Positions 8,191-18,255 of a stretch of 64,000 nt of DNA are shown here, in pieces. The first letter of the stretch is position 1. The number at the start of each line of letters is the position of its first letter. Source of the DNA: Caballeronia sp. TF1N1 (lineage in GTDB: Bacteria; Pseudomonadota; Gammaproteobacteria; Burkholderiales; Burkholderiaceae); contig NZ_CP084626.1 of NCBI RefSeq assembly GCF_022878925.1, positions 2,232,001 through 2,296,000 on the forward strand. The letters are read 5' to 3'. The translations under genes were made by a program, and so were the position numbers. The notes beneath the pieces are model-generated. The model had not been told where the DNA came from. It saw nothing but the letters and a program-made list of their open reading frames with translations, and searched no databases.

Positions 8191-9333
8191 TTAGTTGGTC
8201 AGCAAGAGCGCGCAGCCTCGCGCGATATTGGCAGCCGCCGTGGGCGGATCGAAGCGCTGAATCACGTCGGTGCAACGGCTCGCCGTGCCCGCCGTATCGG
8301 CGAACGCTTCCAGCGACTTGAGCATCGTGCGATGCAAGGCCGCCACATCGCCCGCAGGGAAGGAGTAACCCGATACCCCTTCCACCACGAGTTCCGGCAC
8401 GCAGCCGCAGCTTTCGCTGACGATGACCGGACAACCATGACTCAATGCTTCGTTCGTGACGAGACCCCACGGTTCACGCCGGCTTGGCAACACCATGCAC
8501 GTCGCGCTGAAATACTCGCGCGACAGAGGCGCGTCTTGCAGGCTGCCGAGAAACTTCACGGATTCCTCGAGACCAGCCTCTTTCACTTGCTGCTTCAACG
8601 CGTCGCCGAGCGGGCCCGTACCCACGATACGCAGCTGGGCATCCGGCACGCTCTTCTTGAGCGTACTGAACGCTTCGACCAGCGTATCGATGCCCTTCTC
8701 GGCGGACAGACGTCCGACATAGAGGAACACCGGCTTGTTGCCTTGCCGATGTAGAAGCCGGTCATCACCCACCGTCTTCGGTGAAAACGAACGCGGCAGC
8801 GCGGCAGCCTGACAAGGGATGAAAATGTTCTCCTGCTTCGCACCGAGCGACATCAGATACTCGCGGCTGCGCGTACCGAAAGCGAAGTAACCATCGCACA
8901 GCGCGAAGAACACGCGCTTCGGAATGGAGGTCAACATGCGGCGCGGATTGTCACGTGCAGTCGAATCGCAGAACACGGCGCGGCGCTTTCCGGTGAGGAT
9001 GCACGCGGCCATCATCGCCCAATATTCCGGACGGTGATACCCCGGCAAAACCACGAGATCGGACTTCGCCTTGAGCACTTCCCAAGTGAGACGCATGGTC
9101 ATGCGCCAGGTCGGCACGTCTTCATAGCAGCCGCTGTATAGCTTTCTCATCGGGTAGCGGTGGAACGAATAGTCGACATCGGAAAAGCCGATGCGATCGT
9201 GCTCCGTGTCCGCGATCTGCACCATCGAATAACGAATAGAGCCGGACCCCGAGATGTTATGCAACGCGGACAAAACTTCGCCTTTATGCCGCGACCACAC
9301 GACGTTATGAAAAATGGTCACTGATGCTGACAT
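8191..9333 (-). CDS. Glycosyltransferase family 4 in the EPS operon
   Basis: The 380-residue GT-B protein has a C-terminal donor domain beginning FLYVGRLSAEKGIDTL (about 203-218) and the GT4 EX7E pair E287/E295 (REPWGLVTNEAL). It lies 44 bases downstream of fcl on the same strand. It should add one sugar of the repeat unit at the cytoplasmic side; donor and linkage cannot be inferred. The N-terminal domain is poorly conserved, as usual for acceptor-binding domains. Confidence 0.9.
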   Translation of the reverse strand: MSASVTIFHNVVWSRHKGEVLSALHNISGSGSIRYSMVQIADTEHDRIGFSDVDYSFHRYPMRKLYSGCYEDVPTWRMTMRLTWEVLKAKSDLVVLPGYHRPEYWAMMAACILTGKRRAVFCDSTARDNPRRMLTSIPKRVFFALCDGYFAFGTRSREYLMSLGAKQENIFIPCQAAALPRSFSPKTVGDDRLLHRQGNKPVFLYVGRLSAEKGIDTLVEAFSTLKKSVPDAQLRIVGTGPLGDALKQQVKEAGLEESVKFLGSLQDAPLSREYFSATCMVLPSRREPWGLVTNEALSHGCPVIVSESCGCVPELVVEGVSGYSFPAGDVAALHRTMLKSLEAFADTAGTASRCTDVIQRFDPPTAAANIARGCALLLTN

Positions 9334-9377
9334 TTCTTTTGCGTCCTTTGGAAAGGATTCGATATGTTCGCGGCTGG

Positions 9378-10331
9378 CTATGCGGCGACCGGCGTTTGCA
9401 TCGATTCGTCACGCGAGAGGAAGTCCCCGTACGTCGCGCGGATGCCTTCTTCCAGTGCGATCGACGCCTTCCATCCCATGCCTTCGAGCTTTGAAACATC
9501 GAGCAGCTTGCGCGGCGTGCCGTCGGGCTTGCTGGCATCGAACTCGAGTTGACCGTCGAAGCCGACCACTCGACAAATCGTATGCGCGAGTTCGCGGATG
9601 GTCAGGTCTTCACCTGTCCCGACGTTGAATACGCCTTCGCTGATGTCGCTTTCCATGAGGAAGGTCGCGGCATCCGCGAGATCGTCGACATGCAGGAACT
9701 CGCGACGCGGCGTGCCCGATCCCCAGACCGGCAATGTCGCATCCCCTCGTTGCTTCGCTTCGTGCGCCTTGCGAATCAGCGCGGGCAGCACGTGACTGCT
9801 CTTCAGGTCGTAGTTGTCGTTCGGGCCGTAGAGATTCGTCGGCATGACCGAGACGAACTTCGTGCCGTACTGACGGTTGTACGCCTCGCACATCTTGAGG
9901 CCCGCGATCTTCGCAATCGCATAGGCTTCGTTGGTCGGCTCAAGCGCCGATTGCAGGAGATATTCTTCCTTGATCGGCTGCGGGCAGGCCTTCGGGTAGA
10001 TGCACGACGAACCGAAGAACACGAGCTTGCTCACGTTCCAGCGGCAGGCCGCGTGAATCACGTTGGTCTGGATCGCTAGGTTCTCGTAGATGAACGAGGC
10101 GGGCATCGTCGAATTCGCGAGGATGCCCCCTACGCGCGCCGCCGCGAGAAACACCACGTCGATATGCTCTTCCTCGAAGAACAGGTTCACCGCGCCCTGG
10201 TCGGTGAGATCGAGATGCGCCTTCGTGCGCGTCACGATGTTGCGGTAGCCGGCCTTATTGAGCCGGCGCACCAGCGCCGAGCCCACCATGCCGCGATGTC
10301 CCGCCACGAAAATGCGTGCGTGCTTGTCCAT
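9378..10331 (-). CDS. fcl: GDP-L-fucose synthase
   Basis: The 317-residue short-chain dehydrogenase-type epimerase/reductase converts GDP-4-keto-6-deoxy-D-mannose to GDP-L-fucose with NADPH. It shows the Gly-rich nucleotide motif (VAGHRGMVGSAL, near residue 10), SSCIYPK with the catalytic Ser, the YAIAK catalytic Tyr/Lys pair, and the family segment PTNLYGPNDN. Length is typical. It starts 5 bases after the gmd stop, so the two consecutive enzymes of the pathway are tightly coupled. Confidence 0.96.
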   Translation of the reverse strand: MDKHARIFVAGHRGMVGSALVRRLNKAGYRNIVTRTKAHLDLTDQGAVNLFFEEEHIDVVFLAAARVGGILANSTMPASFIYENLAIQTNVIHAACRWNVSKLVFFGSSCIYPKACPQPIKEEYLLQSALEPTNEAYAIAKIAGLKMCEAYNRQYGTKFVSVMPTNLYGPNDNYDLKSSHVLPALIRKAHEAKQRGDATLPVWGSGTPRREFLHVDDLADAATFLMESDISEGVFNVGTGEDLTIRELAHTICRVVGFDGQLEFDASKPDGTPRKLLDVSKLEGMGWKASIALEEGIRATYGDFLSRDESMQTPVAA

Positions 10332-10336
10332 GCGCT

Positions 10337-11455
10337 TTACTCGTGATGTTCCAGGGCCTTGAAACCGGCGAGCGTGACGAGTGCGTCGCGTCGGGCAATC
10401 TGATAGTCCGCGCGCACCATCTCCTTGACGAGCGTCTGGAAGGTGGTCTGCGGACGCCAGCCGAGCTTGGCATGCGCCTTCGACGGATCGCCGAGCAGCG
10501 TTTCCACTTCGGTCGGACGGAAGTAGCGCGGATCGACACGCACGATCACCTGCCCCGGCTTCAGCTTCGTCTCGCGGCCTTCCACTCGATCGACGATACC
10601 CACTTCATCCACGCCCTCGCCTTCGAAGCGCACGTGCACGCCGAGTTCGGCCGCTGCCTGTTGCACGAATTCACGCACGCTGTATTGCACGCCCGTTGCA
10701 ATCACGAAGTCTTCCGGCTGCTCTTGCTGCAGCATCATCCATTGCATCTCGACGTAGTCGCGCGCATGGCCCCAGTCGCGCAGCGCGGACATGTTGCCGA
10801 GGTACAGATCGTCCTGCATGCCGACCGCGATACGCGCGATGGCACGCGTGATCTTGCGCGTGACGAAAGTCTCGCCGCGCACCGGCGATTCGTGGTTGAA
10901 CAGAATGCCGTTGCATGCATACATGCCATACGCTTCGCGGTAGTTCACCGTGATCCAGTAGGCGTAGAGCTTCGCGACCGCATAGGGGCTGCGCGGATAG
11001 AACGGCGTGGTTTCGCGCTGGGGAATTTCCTGCACGAGACCATAGAGTTCGGAGGTCGATGCCTGATAGAAACGCGTCTTCTTTTCGAGGCCGAGAATGC
11101 GGATGGCTTCGAGAATACGCAGCGCCCCGAGACCGTCGGCGTTGGCCGTGTATTCCGGTTCCTCGAACGACACCGCAACGTGGCTTTGTGCCGCGAGGTT
11201 ATAGATTTCGTCGGGCATTACGCGCTGGATGATGCGCACGAGGCTCGTCGAATCCGTAAGGTCGCCGTGATGCAGAAACAGACGCTGGTCCGGATCGTGC
11301 GGATCACGATACAGGTGATCGATTCGGTCAGTGTTGAAGAGCGAACTACGGCGCTTGATGCCGTGCACCTCATAGCCTTTTTCGAGCAGCAATTCGGCCA
11401 GGTACGACCCGTCTTGCCCCGTGATGCCCGTGATCAAAGCGACTTTGCGGTCCAT
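10337..11455 (-). CDS. gmd: GDP-mannose 4,6-dehydratase
   Basis: The 372-residue enzyme makes GDP-4-keto-6-deoxymannose from GDP-mannose. Visible motifs are [11 protein letters not shown] (NADP binding, near residue 10), the catalytic region with STSELYG, and YAVAK. I chose the ATG at 11455 because AGAGG lies 6 bases upstream and the protein then begins just before the nucleotide-binding strand. A longer frame starts 21 codons earlier inside an intercistronic hairpin and was rejected. ManC upstream in the same operon makes its substrate, and Fcl downstream uses its product. Confidence 0.97.
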   Translation of the reverse strand: MDRKVALITGITGQDGSYLAELLLEKGYEVHGIKRRSSLFNTDRIDHLYRDPHDPDQRLFLHHGDLTDSTSLVRIIQRVMPDEIYNLAAQSHVAVSFEEPEYTANADGLGALRILEAIRILGLEKKTRFYQASTSELYGLVQEIPQRETTPFYPRSPYAVAKLYAYWITVNYREAYGMYACNGILFNHESPVRGETFVTRKITRAIARIAVGMQDDLYLGNMSALRDWGHARDYVEMQWMMLQQEQPEDFVIATGVQYSVREFVQQAAAELGVHVRFEGEGVDEVGIVDRVEGRETKLKPGQVIVRVDPRYFRPTEVETLLGDPSKAHAKLGWRPQTTFQTLVKEMVRADYQIARRDALVTLAGFKALEHHE

Positions 11456-11485
11456 GCTTAACCTCTCGTATGCGGTCTGAGTGTT

Positions 11486-11512
11486 GGCGCGCCCATGCAC
11501 ATGGTGCGCGCC
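11486..11512 (-). promoter_or_regulatory. Intercistronic stem-loop between wzc and gmd
   Basis: The arms GGCGCGC (11486-11492) and GCGCGCC (11506-11512) plus inner CCATG/CATGG make a 12-base-pair hairpin with one unpaired base and a tiny loop. No U-run follows on the minus strand, so it is more likely an mRNA stability or processing element than a terminator. It ends about 30 bases before the gmd start. Confidence 0.5.
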
Positions 11513-11543
11513 GGTCATTGTTCTTACAGGCGGCGTCCGGTTT

Positions 11544-13772
11544 TTATTCTGCGATGCTTTCGTAGCCGTAATAGCCAGCGTAGGTGCTGCCCATCAACAT
11601 CTTCGATTGCGGTACATCCGTGAGCAGTACGCCCTTCATGTTCACGCCGCCGTGATGCAGGCGCTTCATCGTTTCCCCGATTTCCTGCACCTGATTCTTG
11701 CCATGCCGCACGACGAGAAGACTCGTGCCCGCATGCTTGCCGATCACCGTTGCGTCGGTCACCGCCAGCACCGGCGGGGTATCGACGATCACGAGGTCAT
11801 ACAGTTGCTTCAAATGCTCGAGCACTTCGCCCAGGCGATCGCTTGCCAGCAGTTCCGACGGATGCGAAGGCAGCGAGCCCTTGGTGATCAGGTCCACGCC
11901 CGGCAGGACATCGTGCAGGATCGCGCTCGTCACGTCCGCGCCCATCAGCACATCCGACAGACCCGGCGAATGACGCACGCCGAAATGCGAGTGAATGTCG
12001 CCACGGCGCATGTCGCCGTCGATCAGAAGCACGCGCTTTCTCGTCGATGCAACCAGCGTCGCCAGATTCACCGAAAGGAACGACTTGCCCGCTTCAGGAC
12101 GCGAACCGGTGAGCATCACCACGTTGTTGCGCGCATCGGCCAGTTGCAGGTTGAGCGACGTGCGCAGGCCGCGAATGCCTTCGACAGCGGCATCTTCCGG
12201 CGCTTGCGCGGCAAGCACGTGCAGTCCTTCGCGGCGCATGCCCACCTTGCGTTGCAGACGCAGTTGCTGGGTGCTGCGCGGCACGATGGCGAACACACGC
12301 ACGCCGAGTTGCTTTTCGATCTCTTCCGGACGTTCGACACCGCCGTACAGGGACTTGCGCACGAAGGCGATCAGAATGCCGAGCACGAGGCCGATACCGG
12401 CTGCGATCAGGATCACGATCACGCGCTTCGGACGGACAGGATCATCCGGCGCTTGCGCATAGTCGACCACGCGCACGTTGCCGATCTGCCCGGCCTTCGC
12501 AATGCGCAGTTGCTGCGCGCTGTTCAAGAGGTTCGTGTAGAGCTCGGTGTTGACACGCACGTCACGCAGATAACGCAGCGCGGTCTGCTCGGTATCCGGC
12601 AGCGTCGAGACGTTCTTGCCGAGACGCGTTTGCGCGCCGGTGAGCGATGCGATCTGCGCATCGAGCGCCTGCACCGACGGATGGTTGGCCGTAAAGCGCA
12701 GCGACAGTTCGGCGCGTTGCTGTTGCAGGTCCGTGAGCTTGGTCTTGTTATCGACGATCTGTTGCAGCAGCAGGCGGCTTTCCTCGGAAAGGTCGACCGT
12801 GCCTTGCTTGTTGCGGAACGTGTTGTACTTCTGCTCGGCTTCGTCCAGTTGCTTCTTCAGAATGGGCAACTGCTGATCGAGGAACGACAGCGTGTTCTCG
12901 GCTTCGGCGGAACGCTTGTTGGCGTCCTGCGCGACGTAGCGATTAGCGATGTTGTTGACGATCTGCGCGATTTCTTTCGGGTTGCCGCCTTCGAGGCTCA
13001 AACCGATGATGCCCGATTGCAGCGCCGTTTCCGCCACCGTCAGACGCTTCTGCAGATTGTCGATGGTCGTGAGCGTCGAGAAGCGTTGCAGTTCGAACTG
13101 CACGCCTGCCGGGCTTTCGAGCTTGTCCACCTTGAGCTTGACCGGACCGAACGCGGTCACGCCCGCGGCTTCCTGGCCGACCTTGCCCGTGAGAATGGAA
13201 ACGCCGTCCGGGTCGTTCAGCACGTAGGTGCCGTTTTCTCCGGCGACCAGCGTGAACTTCTTTTCGTAGAGTTCCTTCGGCGTGTCGAAGAGCGGCACGT
13301 CGATCTGTTCATTGCCCCACGCAAAGCGCGAGAGGTAGCCCGAGGGAATGGGCATGTTGAACATGTTGAACACGCTGCCAACCACACCGCCCACGAAGGG
13401 CATGGTGTGCGGAAGCGCGCTGATGTCGAGGTGCAAACGGCGCACCGTGTCGTCGACGACGAGGCGCGAGCGCAGCAGTTCGATCTGCGCGGCCGTGGTC
13501 GACTTCGCGTCGAACATCTGCGAGACGGCCTGCAATGCGTTGGGGTTCGCTTGAGCGTTGCCCGCGTTATTCGACTCTTCCACCTGGATCAGCGCGTCGG
13601 CCTTGTAGGTCGGCGGCGCAATGAAAGCGTACGCGGCACCCAGTGCGACCACCGCGAGCATCACGGTCATCACGAGCTTCCAGTTGCCCAGTACAGCGGC
13701 CAGGTAGTCGGATAATCGCAACTCGTCGCCGGTCGAGACGTCCGAGTATCGTGTATCAAAGTTCATGGCCAT
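11544..13772 (-). CDS. wzc: Wzc-type polysaccharide co-polymerase and tyrosine autokinase
   Basis: This inner-membrane protein of about 742 residues controls EPS chain length and export together with Wza. An N-terminal Wzz domain with one membrane segment (near residues 30-55) is followed by a long periplasmic coiled-coil part and a second membrane segment around 430-450. The cytoplasmic BY-kinase domain has Walker A (GSRPEAGKS, about 555-563), Walker A' ([12 protein letters not shown]) and Walker B (LVIVDTPP, about 660). The C-terminus has only a short tyrosine cluster, YAGYYGY, the phosphorylation site in this family. The start is one of two close ATGs (13772 or 13766), neither with a strong ribosome site. 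Its operon partner wza is 69 bases upstream, with a hairpin between. No Wzb phosphatase gene is next to it. Confidence 0.96.
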   Translation of the reverse strand: MAMNFDTRYSDVSTGDELRLSDYLAAVLGNWKLVMTVMLAVVALGAAYAFIAPPTYKADALIQVEESNNAGNAQANPNALQAVSQMFDAKSTTAAQIELLRSRLVVDDTVRRLHLDISALPHTMPFVGGVVGSVFNMFNMPIPSGYLSRFAWGNEQIDVPLFDTPKELYEKKFTLVAGENGTYVLNDPDGVSILTGKVGQEAAGVTAFGPVKLKVDKLESPAGVQFELQRFSTLTTIDNLQKRLTVAETALQSGIIGLSLEGGNPKEIAQIVNNIANRYVAQDANKRSAEAENTLSFLDQQLPILKKQLDEAEQKYNTFRNKQGTVDLSEESRLLLQQIVDNKTKLTDLQQQRAELSLRFTANHPSVQALDAQIASLTGAQTRLGKNVSTLPDTEQTALRYLRDVRVNTELYTNLLNSAQQLRIAKAGQIGNVRVVDYAQAPDDPVRPKRVIVILIAAGIGLVLGILIAFVRKSLYGGVERPEEIEKQLGVRVFAIVPRSTQQLRLQRKVGMRREGLHVLAAQAPEDAAVEGIRGLRTSLNLQLADARNNVVMLTGSRPEAGKSFLSVNLATLVASTRKRVLLIDGDMRRGDIHSHFGVRHSPGLSDVLMGADVTSAILHDVLPGVDLITKGSLPSHPSELLASDRLGEVLEHLKQLYDLVIVDTPPVLAVTDATVIGKHAGTSLLVVRHGKNQVQEIGETMKRLHHGGVNMKGVLLTDVPQSKMLMGSTYAGYYGYESIAE

Positions 13773-13808
13773 GGTCTCGCTCGCTCTTTCTTTAAGTCGC
13801 ACAAGGTG

Positions 13809-13834
13809 GACCGGCGCGCCCCTGCGCACCGGTC
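13809..13834 (-). promoter_or_regulatory. Intercistronic stem-loop between wza and wzc
   Basis: Read as minus-strand RNA, an 11-pair stem (13809-13819 with 13824-13834, one of the pairs a G-U wobble) closes a 4-base loop. It fills much of the 69-base wza-wzc gap and has no U-run after it. A role in setting the Wza:Wzc ratio is inference. Confidence 0.5.
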
Positions 13835-13841
13835 TTGAGGC

Positions 13842-15035
13842 TTACTTTGTAATCACGGCCGCGGTCAGGCCTGCATTGATCGCCGGCAGCAACAGGTTAA
13901 GCACGCGGCTGAAACGGACGAGTCCGTTGTTATCCACGTAGACGACATCCTTCGGTTGCAATTCGAAACTGTTCGCAAGCAGCATGGACACAGGCGAACG
14001 CGCGTCCAGCTTGTAGACTTCAGGCGTATCGGTCTGGCCATTGCGGATCACGTACAGCTCCTTCGGATCCGAAGTCTCGGCGTTGAAGCTGCCGGCTTGC
14101 GAGATCGCGTCGGACAAGGTCAGCTTGCCGTTGCGCATCGGGATCACGGTGGCGGGCTTGGTCACTTCGCCCATCACGTAAACGCCGTTCTCGTCGCGCG
14201 AATCGATACGCAGCGCATCGCCCGGCTTGAGCATGATGTCCGACGGGCTGCGGCCCTTCGAGGTCATGCTGGCCATGTTGATGTGATACGTGACGCCATC
14301 GCGGATCAGCGTGACGCGGCTCTGGTCCGCCGTCGTCGCGAAACCGCCCGCGCGTCCGATCGCTTCGGTCAACGTCATCGGAATGTCGTTGATCTGTTGC
14401 GAGCCGGGCGTACGCACGTCGCCGTCGATATACACCTGCGAAGCGCGGAACGAAGCCACGCGCACCGTCACCTGCGGCTTCACGAAAACCTTCGACAACT
14501 CCGAGTACAGCTCGCGCTGCACTTGCGATTCCGTCTTGCCCGCGACGTGCAGCGTGCGGTTCACATACGGGAACTGCAAGTTGCCGTCGGCGTCGACGAT
14601 AAAGCCGGGAGCGGCATCCGCGATACGCGTCTGCTGGGCCGGCTGGCCGAGCGCGGCCACGAGCTCCGGGTGATCCCATACCGTGATCTGCAGCACGTCG
14701 CCCACGCCGAGCTTGTACGGCGTCGCCTTGCCATAGAGGCTCGCGTTCGGATCGTCGGTGGCCGACGGTTGCGCGGCCTTCAACTTGCGCACGAGCGAGA
14801 GATCGATCGGCGTGATCGGAATGTTGACCGTGGTTGCCGGGTCGCCCTGGTCCGTCGAAGTCTCGACGAGAGCCGCGGGCTTCTCCATCTTCATACCCGG
14901 TGCGAGACCGCAGCCTGCCATCACGACGCAAAGCGTGGCCGCCGCCGCAAGGCTGCTGAGCCGGAAGCCCGACGACTTCGACATTTGGATATTGGCGGCC
15001 ATGGAGATGCTGCCTGGTTGTTGTTGGTTGTGCAT
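13842..15035 (-). CDS. wza: Wza-type outer-membrane polysaccharide export lipoprotein
   Basis: The 397-residue protein has an N-terminal signal with lipobox VMAGC (lipidated Cys near residue 42). It then has the polysaccharide export domain (YKLGVGDVLQITVWDHPEL and following) and repeated SLBB-type segments (VYIDGDVRTPGSQQI, VYVMGEVTKPATVI). Wza forms the octameric channel through which the polymer leaves. I chose the ATG at 15035 because AGGGGA lies about 8 bases upstream. Another ATG at 15002 would give a shorter signal peptide and is also possible. It begins 17 bases after the wcaJ stop. Confidence 0.95.
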   Translation of the reverse strand: MHNQQQPGSISMAANIQMSKSSGFRLSSLAAAATLCVVMAGCGLAPGMKMEKPAALVETSTDQGDPATTVNIPITPIDLSLVRKLKAAQPSATDDPNASLYGKATPYKLGVGDVLQITVWDHPELVAALGQPAQQTRIADAAPGFIVDADGNLQFPYVNRTLHVAGKTESQVQRELYSELSKVFVKPQVTVRVASFRASQVYIDGDVRTPGSQQINDIPMTLTEAIGRAGGFATTADQSRVTLIRDGVTYHINMASMTSKGRSPSDIMLKPGDALRIDSRDENGVYVMGEVTKPATVIPMRNGKLTLSDAISQAGSFNAETSDPKELYVIRNGQTDTPEVYKLDARSPVSMLLANSFELQPKDVVYVDNNGLVRFSRVLNLLLPAINAGLTAAVITK

Positions 15036-15052
15036 GTAGGTCGTCCCCTGCA

Positions 15053-16432
15053 TCAGTAAGCGTTGGTGTGGCGTAGTCCCTTGAAGATCGTAGCGGCGAT
15101 GATTCTCATATCGAGTCCGAACGACCAATTACCGAGGTAGTACAAGTCATGAGCGACGCGTCCTTCCATTTTTTCGATGCGGTCGGTTTCCCCGCGAAAG
15201 CCGTTGACCTGAGCCCAGCCGGTGATGCCCGGCTTGATCCGGTAACGATGGATGTACCCCGACACGACCTTTTGATAAAGGTCGTCATGTTCGAGTGCGT
15301 GCGGACGCGGGCCCACGACCGACATGTCGCCGCGCAGAACGTTGAAGAACTGCGGCAGCTCATCGAGGCTGGTACGGCGCAGGAACGCTCCGACACGAGT
15401 CACGCGCGGATCATTGCGCGTGGCCTGGCGAAGCACTCCGGCCTGTTCCGTGTGCATGCGCATCGAACGGAACTTGTAGATGTTGAAGACGCGGCCATCC
15501 GCGCCTTTACGGCGTTGCGTGAAGAGCACCGGACCGCGCGAAGACAGCTTCACGGCGATGGCGCAGGCAATCAGCAAGGGAGCGACGGCGATGATCGCGG
15601 CAAGCGCGAAGGCGCGGTCGAAGAGTTCTTTCTGCAAAAGCGCGCTGGGCGACAACGGCGACGCGACGAGATTGATGGCGGGTTCGCCGAGCAGATCCGT
15701 CACACCGCTTTCGAAGAGCGCGAGGCTGCGCACGTCGGGAATGAAACGCACGTTGACGAGGTCGTTGCGGAACTCGTTCACGAAACGAAGGATGGTGCGT
15801 TCTTCCGAGAGCGGCAAGGCGAGCCAGACTTCATGCACGTTCTGGGTACGCACGTAGTCGACGAACGCGTCGAAGTCTTCGTACACCGGAACGCGCGTGT
15901 TGAGACGGCCCTGACCGGGCGTTGCGTTGAACGCGGCGCTGGCGCGAAAGCCGGCGTCGGTCGTGCGGTCGATCTTTCTAACGATGGAATCGCAATGCTT
16001 GCCGCAACCGACGATCGCCACCTGGTGCAGGTTGAGACCGGCGTTGCGTACATTGGCGAGGACCGCATGGGTGAGCAGACGGCCGGCGATCAGAAGCGCG
16101 CCGGACATCGCGGTCCAGTAGGCGAACCAGAGGCGCGAGACGTAGTCGAGGCGATGCAGCGAGAACATAAGCGCAAGTGCGCAGCCCTGCACGACGAGCC
16201 AGCCCAGTGAGACCTGGCACGCGAGCATGAGCTTGCTACGGCCGCGCCACGATTCGTAGACGCCGAAGCCGGGAAACAGCGCGAGCGAGAAGGCCGCCGC
16301 AAAGGCGACGAACGCCACCGAATAAGCGTGTGCCTCTATGTACTCGAACCGGATCTGCGACGCCACAGCGGCGCCGCCGACGATCATGACCACGTCAAAA
16401 AGACGCGCCAGCAATCCTTGTAAATCGCGCAT
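15053..16432 (-). CDS. wcaJ: Undecaprenyl-phosphate glucose phosphotransferase (WcaJ family)
   Basis: The 459-residue membrane protein starts the EPS repeat unit by moving hexose-1-phosphate, usually glucose-1-phosphate, to undecaprenyl phosphate. Several N-terminal membrane segments precede a CoA-binding-like domain. The C-terminal sugar-transferase core begins with a hydrophobic segment and [20 protein letters not shown], then [17 protein letters not shown] and VVGPRP, ending with [15 protein letters not shown]. All key family motifs are present. The substrate UDP-glucose can be supplied by the galU gene at 23.4 kb. It lies between manC and wza in the operon. Confidence 0.96.
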   Translation of the reverse strand: MRDLQGLLARLFDVVMIVGGAAVASQIRFEYIEAHAYSVAFVAFAAAFSLALFPGFGVYESWRGRSKLMLACQVSLGWLVVQGCALALMFSLHRLDYVSRLWFAYWTAMSGALLIAGRLLTHAVLANVRNAGLNLHQVAIVGCGKHCDSIVRKIDRTTDAGFRASAAFNATPGQGRLNTRVPVYEDFDAFVDYVRTQNVHEVWLALPLSEERTILRFVNEFRNDLVNVRFIPDVRSLALFESGVTDLLGEPAINLVASPLSPSALLQKELFDRAFALAAIIAVAPLLIACAIAVKLSSRGPVLFTQRRKGADGRVFNIYKFRSMRMHTEQAGVLRQATRNDPRVTRVGAFLRRTSLDELPQFFNVLRGDMSVVGPRPHALEHDDLYQKVVSGYIHRYRIKPGITGWAQVNGFRGETDRIEKMEGRVAHDLYYLGNWSFGLDMRIIAATIFKGLRHTNAY

Positions 16433-16561
16433 GTCATTCCCCCGAACGCAATCGCTTGTTGCCTGACACCACCTGCCTCTTTTGTCCTCCCTTCGCGTAA
16501 CGGTCTTTATGTCGTTGGTTACCGCTGCAAAGAAGACTGCCTTGTTCGTATGCGCCGTCGA

Positions 16562-18091
16562 TCAGCTGCGGCCATACGTATCGTCGAAGCGCACGATGTC
16601 GTCTTCGCCGAGATAACTGCCGGACTGCACTTCGATCATTTCGAGCGGTACCTTGCCCGGGTTTTCCAGACGGTGACGCACGCCGAGCGGAATGAAGGTC
16701 GATTCGTTTTCCGAGAGCAGGAACTGCTCTTCGCCACGCGTGACGAGCGCAGTGCCGCTCACGACGATCCAGTGCTCCGCGCGATGGTGATGCATCTGCA
16801 ACGAGAGCTGTGCGCCCGGCGTCACGACGATGCGCTTCACCTGGAACCGCTCGCCATGTTCGATGGAGTCGTAGAAGCCCCACGGACGGCGCACCTTGCG
16901 ATGGGTGTCGGCTTCCGGCGCATGCTGCTCGCGGATACGCGCGACGAGACCCTTGATGTCCTGCACGCGGGAACGGTCGGCCACGAGCACGGCGTCATCC
17001 GTTTCCACGACGATGATGTTGGTCGTGCCGACGCAGGCCACGAGACGGCCGCCCTCGGAGCGCGCATAGCTCGAGGTCGCGCCTTCGAACACCACGCGGC
17101 CGCTTGCCACGTTGCCCGAGTCGTCCTTGTCCATCGCGTCCCACACGGCGTCCCACGAACCGAGGTCCGACCAGCCCGCGACGAGCGGCACCACCACGCC
17201 TTCGCACGGCGCGCTCGGCGTCCCGATGTGTTCCATGACCGCGTAGTCGATCGAATCGGACGGCGCGCGGCCGAATTGCGCGGCCTGCGGACGGATGAAC
17301 TTGCCGTCGTCCTTGCCTTCCGAAATCGCGGCGCAGCAGGCCGAGTGCATGTCGATGTTGAGCTTCTCGAGCGCGGCGAGCCAGACGCTGGCGCGCACGA
17401 CGAAGATGCCGCTGTTCCACCAGTACGTGCCCGCGGCGACGTATTGCGCGGCGAGTTCGGCGGCGGGCTTTTCGACGAAGCGGTCGATCTGATGCGCGCC
17501 GTCTTCGAGCGCCTGACCGATACGGATATAACCGAAGCCCGTATCCGGGCGCGTCGGCGGAATACCGAGCGTGGCGATCACGCCGCGCTCAGCGTGTTCG
17601 GCGGCAATCGCGATTGCGCGATGCAGCGCCGGCAAGTCGGCGATGGAGTGATCGGCGGGCATCGCCACCATGATCGCGTCCTGACCGCCCTTCACGGCTT
17701 GCAGCGCGGCGAGCGTGAGCGCGGGCGCCGTATCGCGGCGTGCCGGTTCGACGATGATGCGTGCGTTCACGCCGCTTTCGCGGGTCTGCTCTTCCGTCGT
17801 GAAGCGATGCTCTTCACCGCACACGATGATCGGATCGGCTTCGACCTTGAAGTTGCCGGAGAAGCCCTTGAGGCGTCCGACCGTGGCTTGCAAAAGCGAA
17901 TCGCGGCCAACGATGCCGATCAGTTGCTTCGGGAATTGCTCGCGGGACATCGGCCACAGGCGCGTGCCCGAGCCGCCGGCGAGAATGACGGGCACCAGGC
18001 GCCGGCATGCCTCGGCCGTCGTGGCCGAAGACGCTTCTGCGTTCGCTGCGTTCACCGTCACTTCGCTTTCCGTGCGTGCATCATTGCTCAT
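16562..18091 (-). CDS. manC: Bifunctional mannose-6-phosphate isomerase / mannose-1-phosphate guanylyltransferase (first copy)
   Basis: The 509-residue type II enzyme makes GDP-mannose. The N-terminal guanylyltransferase domain begins at residue 36 with [14 protein letters not shown]; the C-terminal cupin isomerase domain has QMHHHRAEHWIVVSGTA. The ATG at 18091 is preceded by AGGAG at a 7-base distance, which decides against a longer frame. The first 30 residues before the catalytic domain are variable. It is the first gene of the EPS operon and supplies Gmd. A diverged paralogue of the same length class lies at 40.5-42.0 kb in the O-antigen locus. Confidence 0.97.
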   Translation of the reverse strand: MSNDARTESEVTVNAANAEASSATTAEACRRLVPVILAGGSGTRLWPMSREQFPKQLIGIVGRDSLLQATVGRLKGFSGNFKVEADPIIVCGEEHRFTTEEQTRESGVNARIIVEPARRDTAPALTLAALQAVKGGQDAIMVAMPADHSIADLPALHRAIAIAAEHAERGVIATLGIPPTRPDTGFGYIRIGQALEDGAHQIDRFVEKPAAELAAQYVAAGTYWWNSGIFVVRASVWLAALEKLNIDMHSACCAAISEGKDDGKFIRPQAAQFGRAPSDSIDYAVMEHIGTPSAPCEGVVVPLVAGWSDLGSWDAVWDAMDKDDSGNVASGRVVFEGATSSYARSEGGRLVACVGTTNIIVVETDDAVLVADRSRVQDIKGLVARIREQHAPEADTHRKVRRPWGFYDSIEHGERFQVKRIVVTPGAQLSLQMHHHRAEHWIVVSGTALVTRGEEQFLLSENESTFIPLGVRHRLENPGKVPLEMIEVQSGSYLGEDDIVRFDDTYGRS

Positions 18092-18152
18092 ATCAGGACT
18101 CCTGCCTGCAAGTTCGAACGCGCAGCATCTGCCGCCCGAGAATGATTGAGTC

Positions 18153-18171
18153 CCGGACCAATCTGGTCCGG
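18153..18171. promoter_or_regulatory. Perfect palindrome upstream of the EPS operon
   Basis: The arms CCGGACCA (18153-18160) and TGGTCCGG (18164-18171) are perfect with a 3-base centre. They lie 61 bases before the manC start, between the GlxA/AraC-type regulator gene and the operon. There is no U-run on either side, so an operator is more likely than a terminator. Confidence 0.5.
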
Positions 18172-18255
18172 CCAAATGTTCGACGCTAAACGCCATCCTT
18201 GTCCGCTACCCCACAGAAGGCGGGGTCTGTCGAACCGGCGTCCAGTCCGAGTGGA

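Noticed and set aside
11481..13715. An open frame of 744 codons on the plus strand
   Set aside because: It is antisense to wzc, which has Walker motifs and a tyrosine cluster. The antisense product has no recognisable domain.
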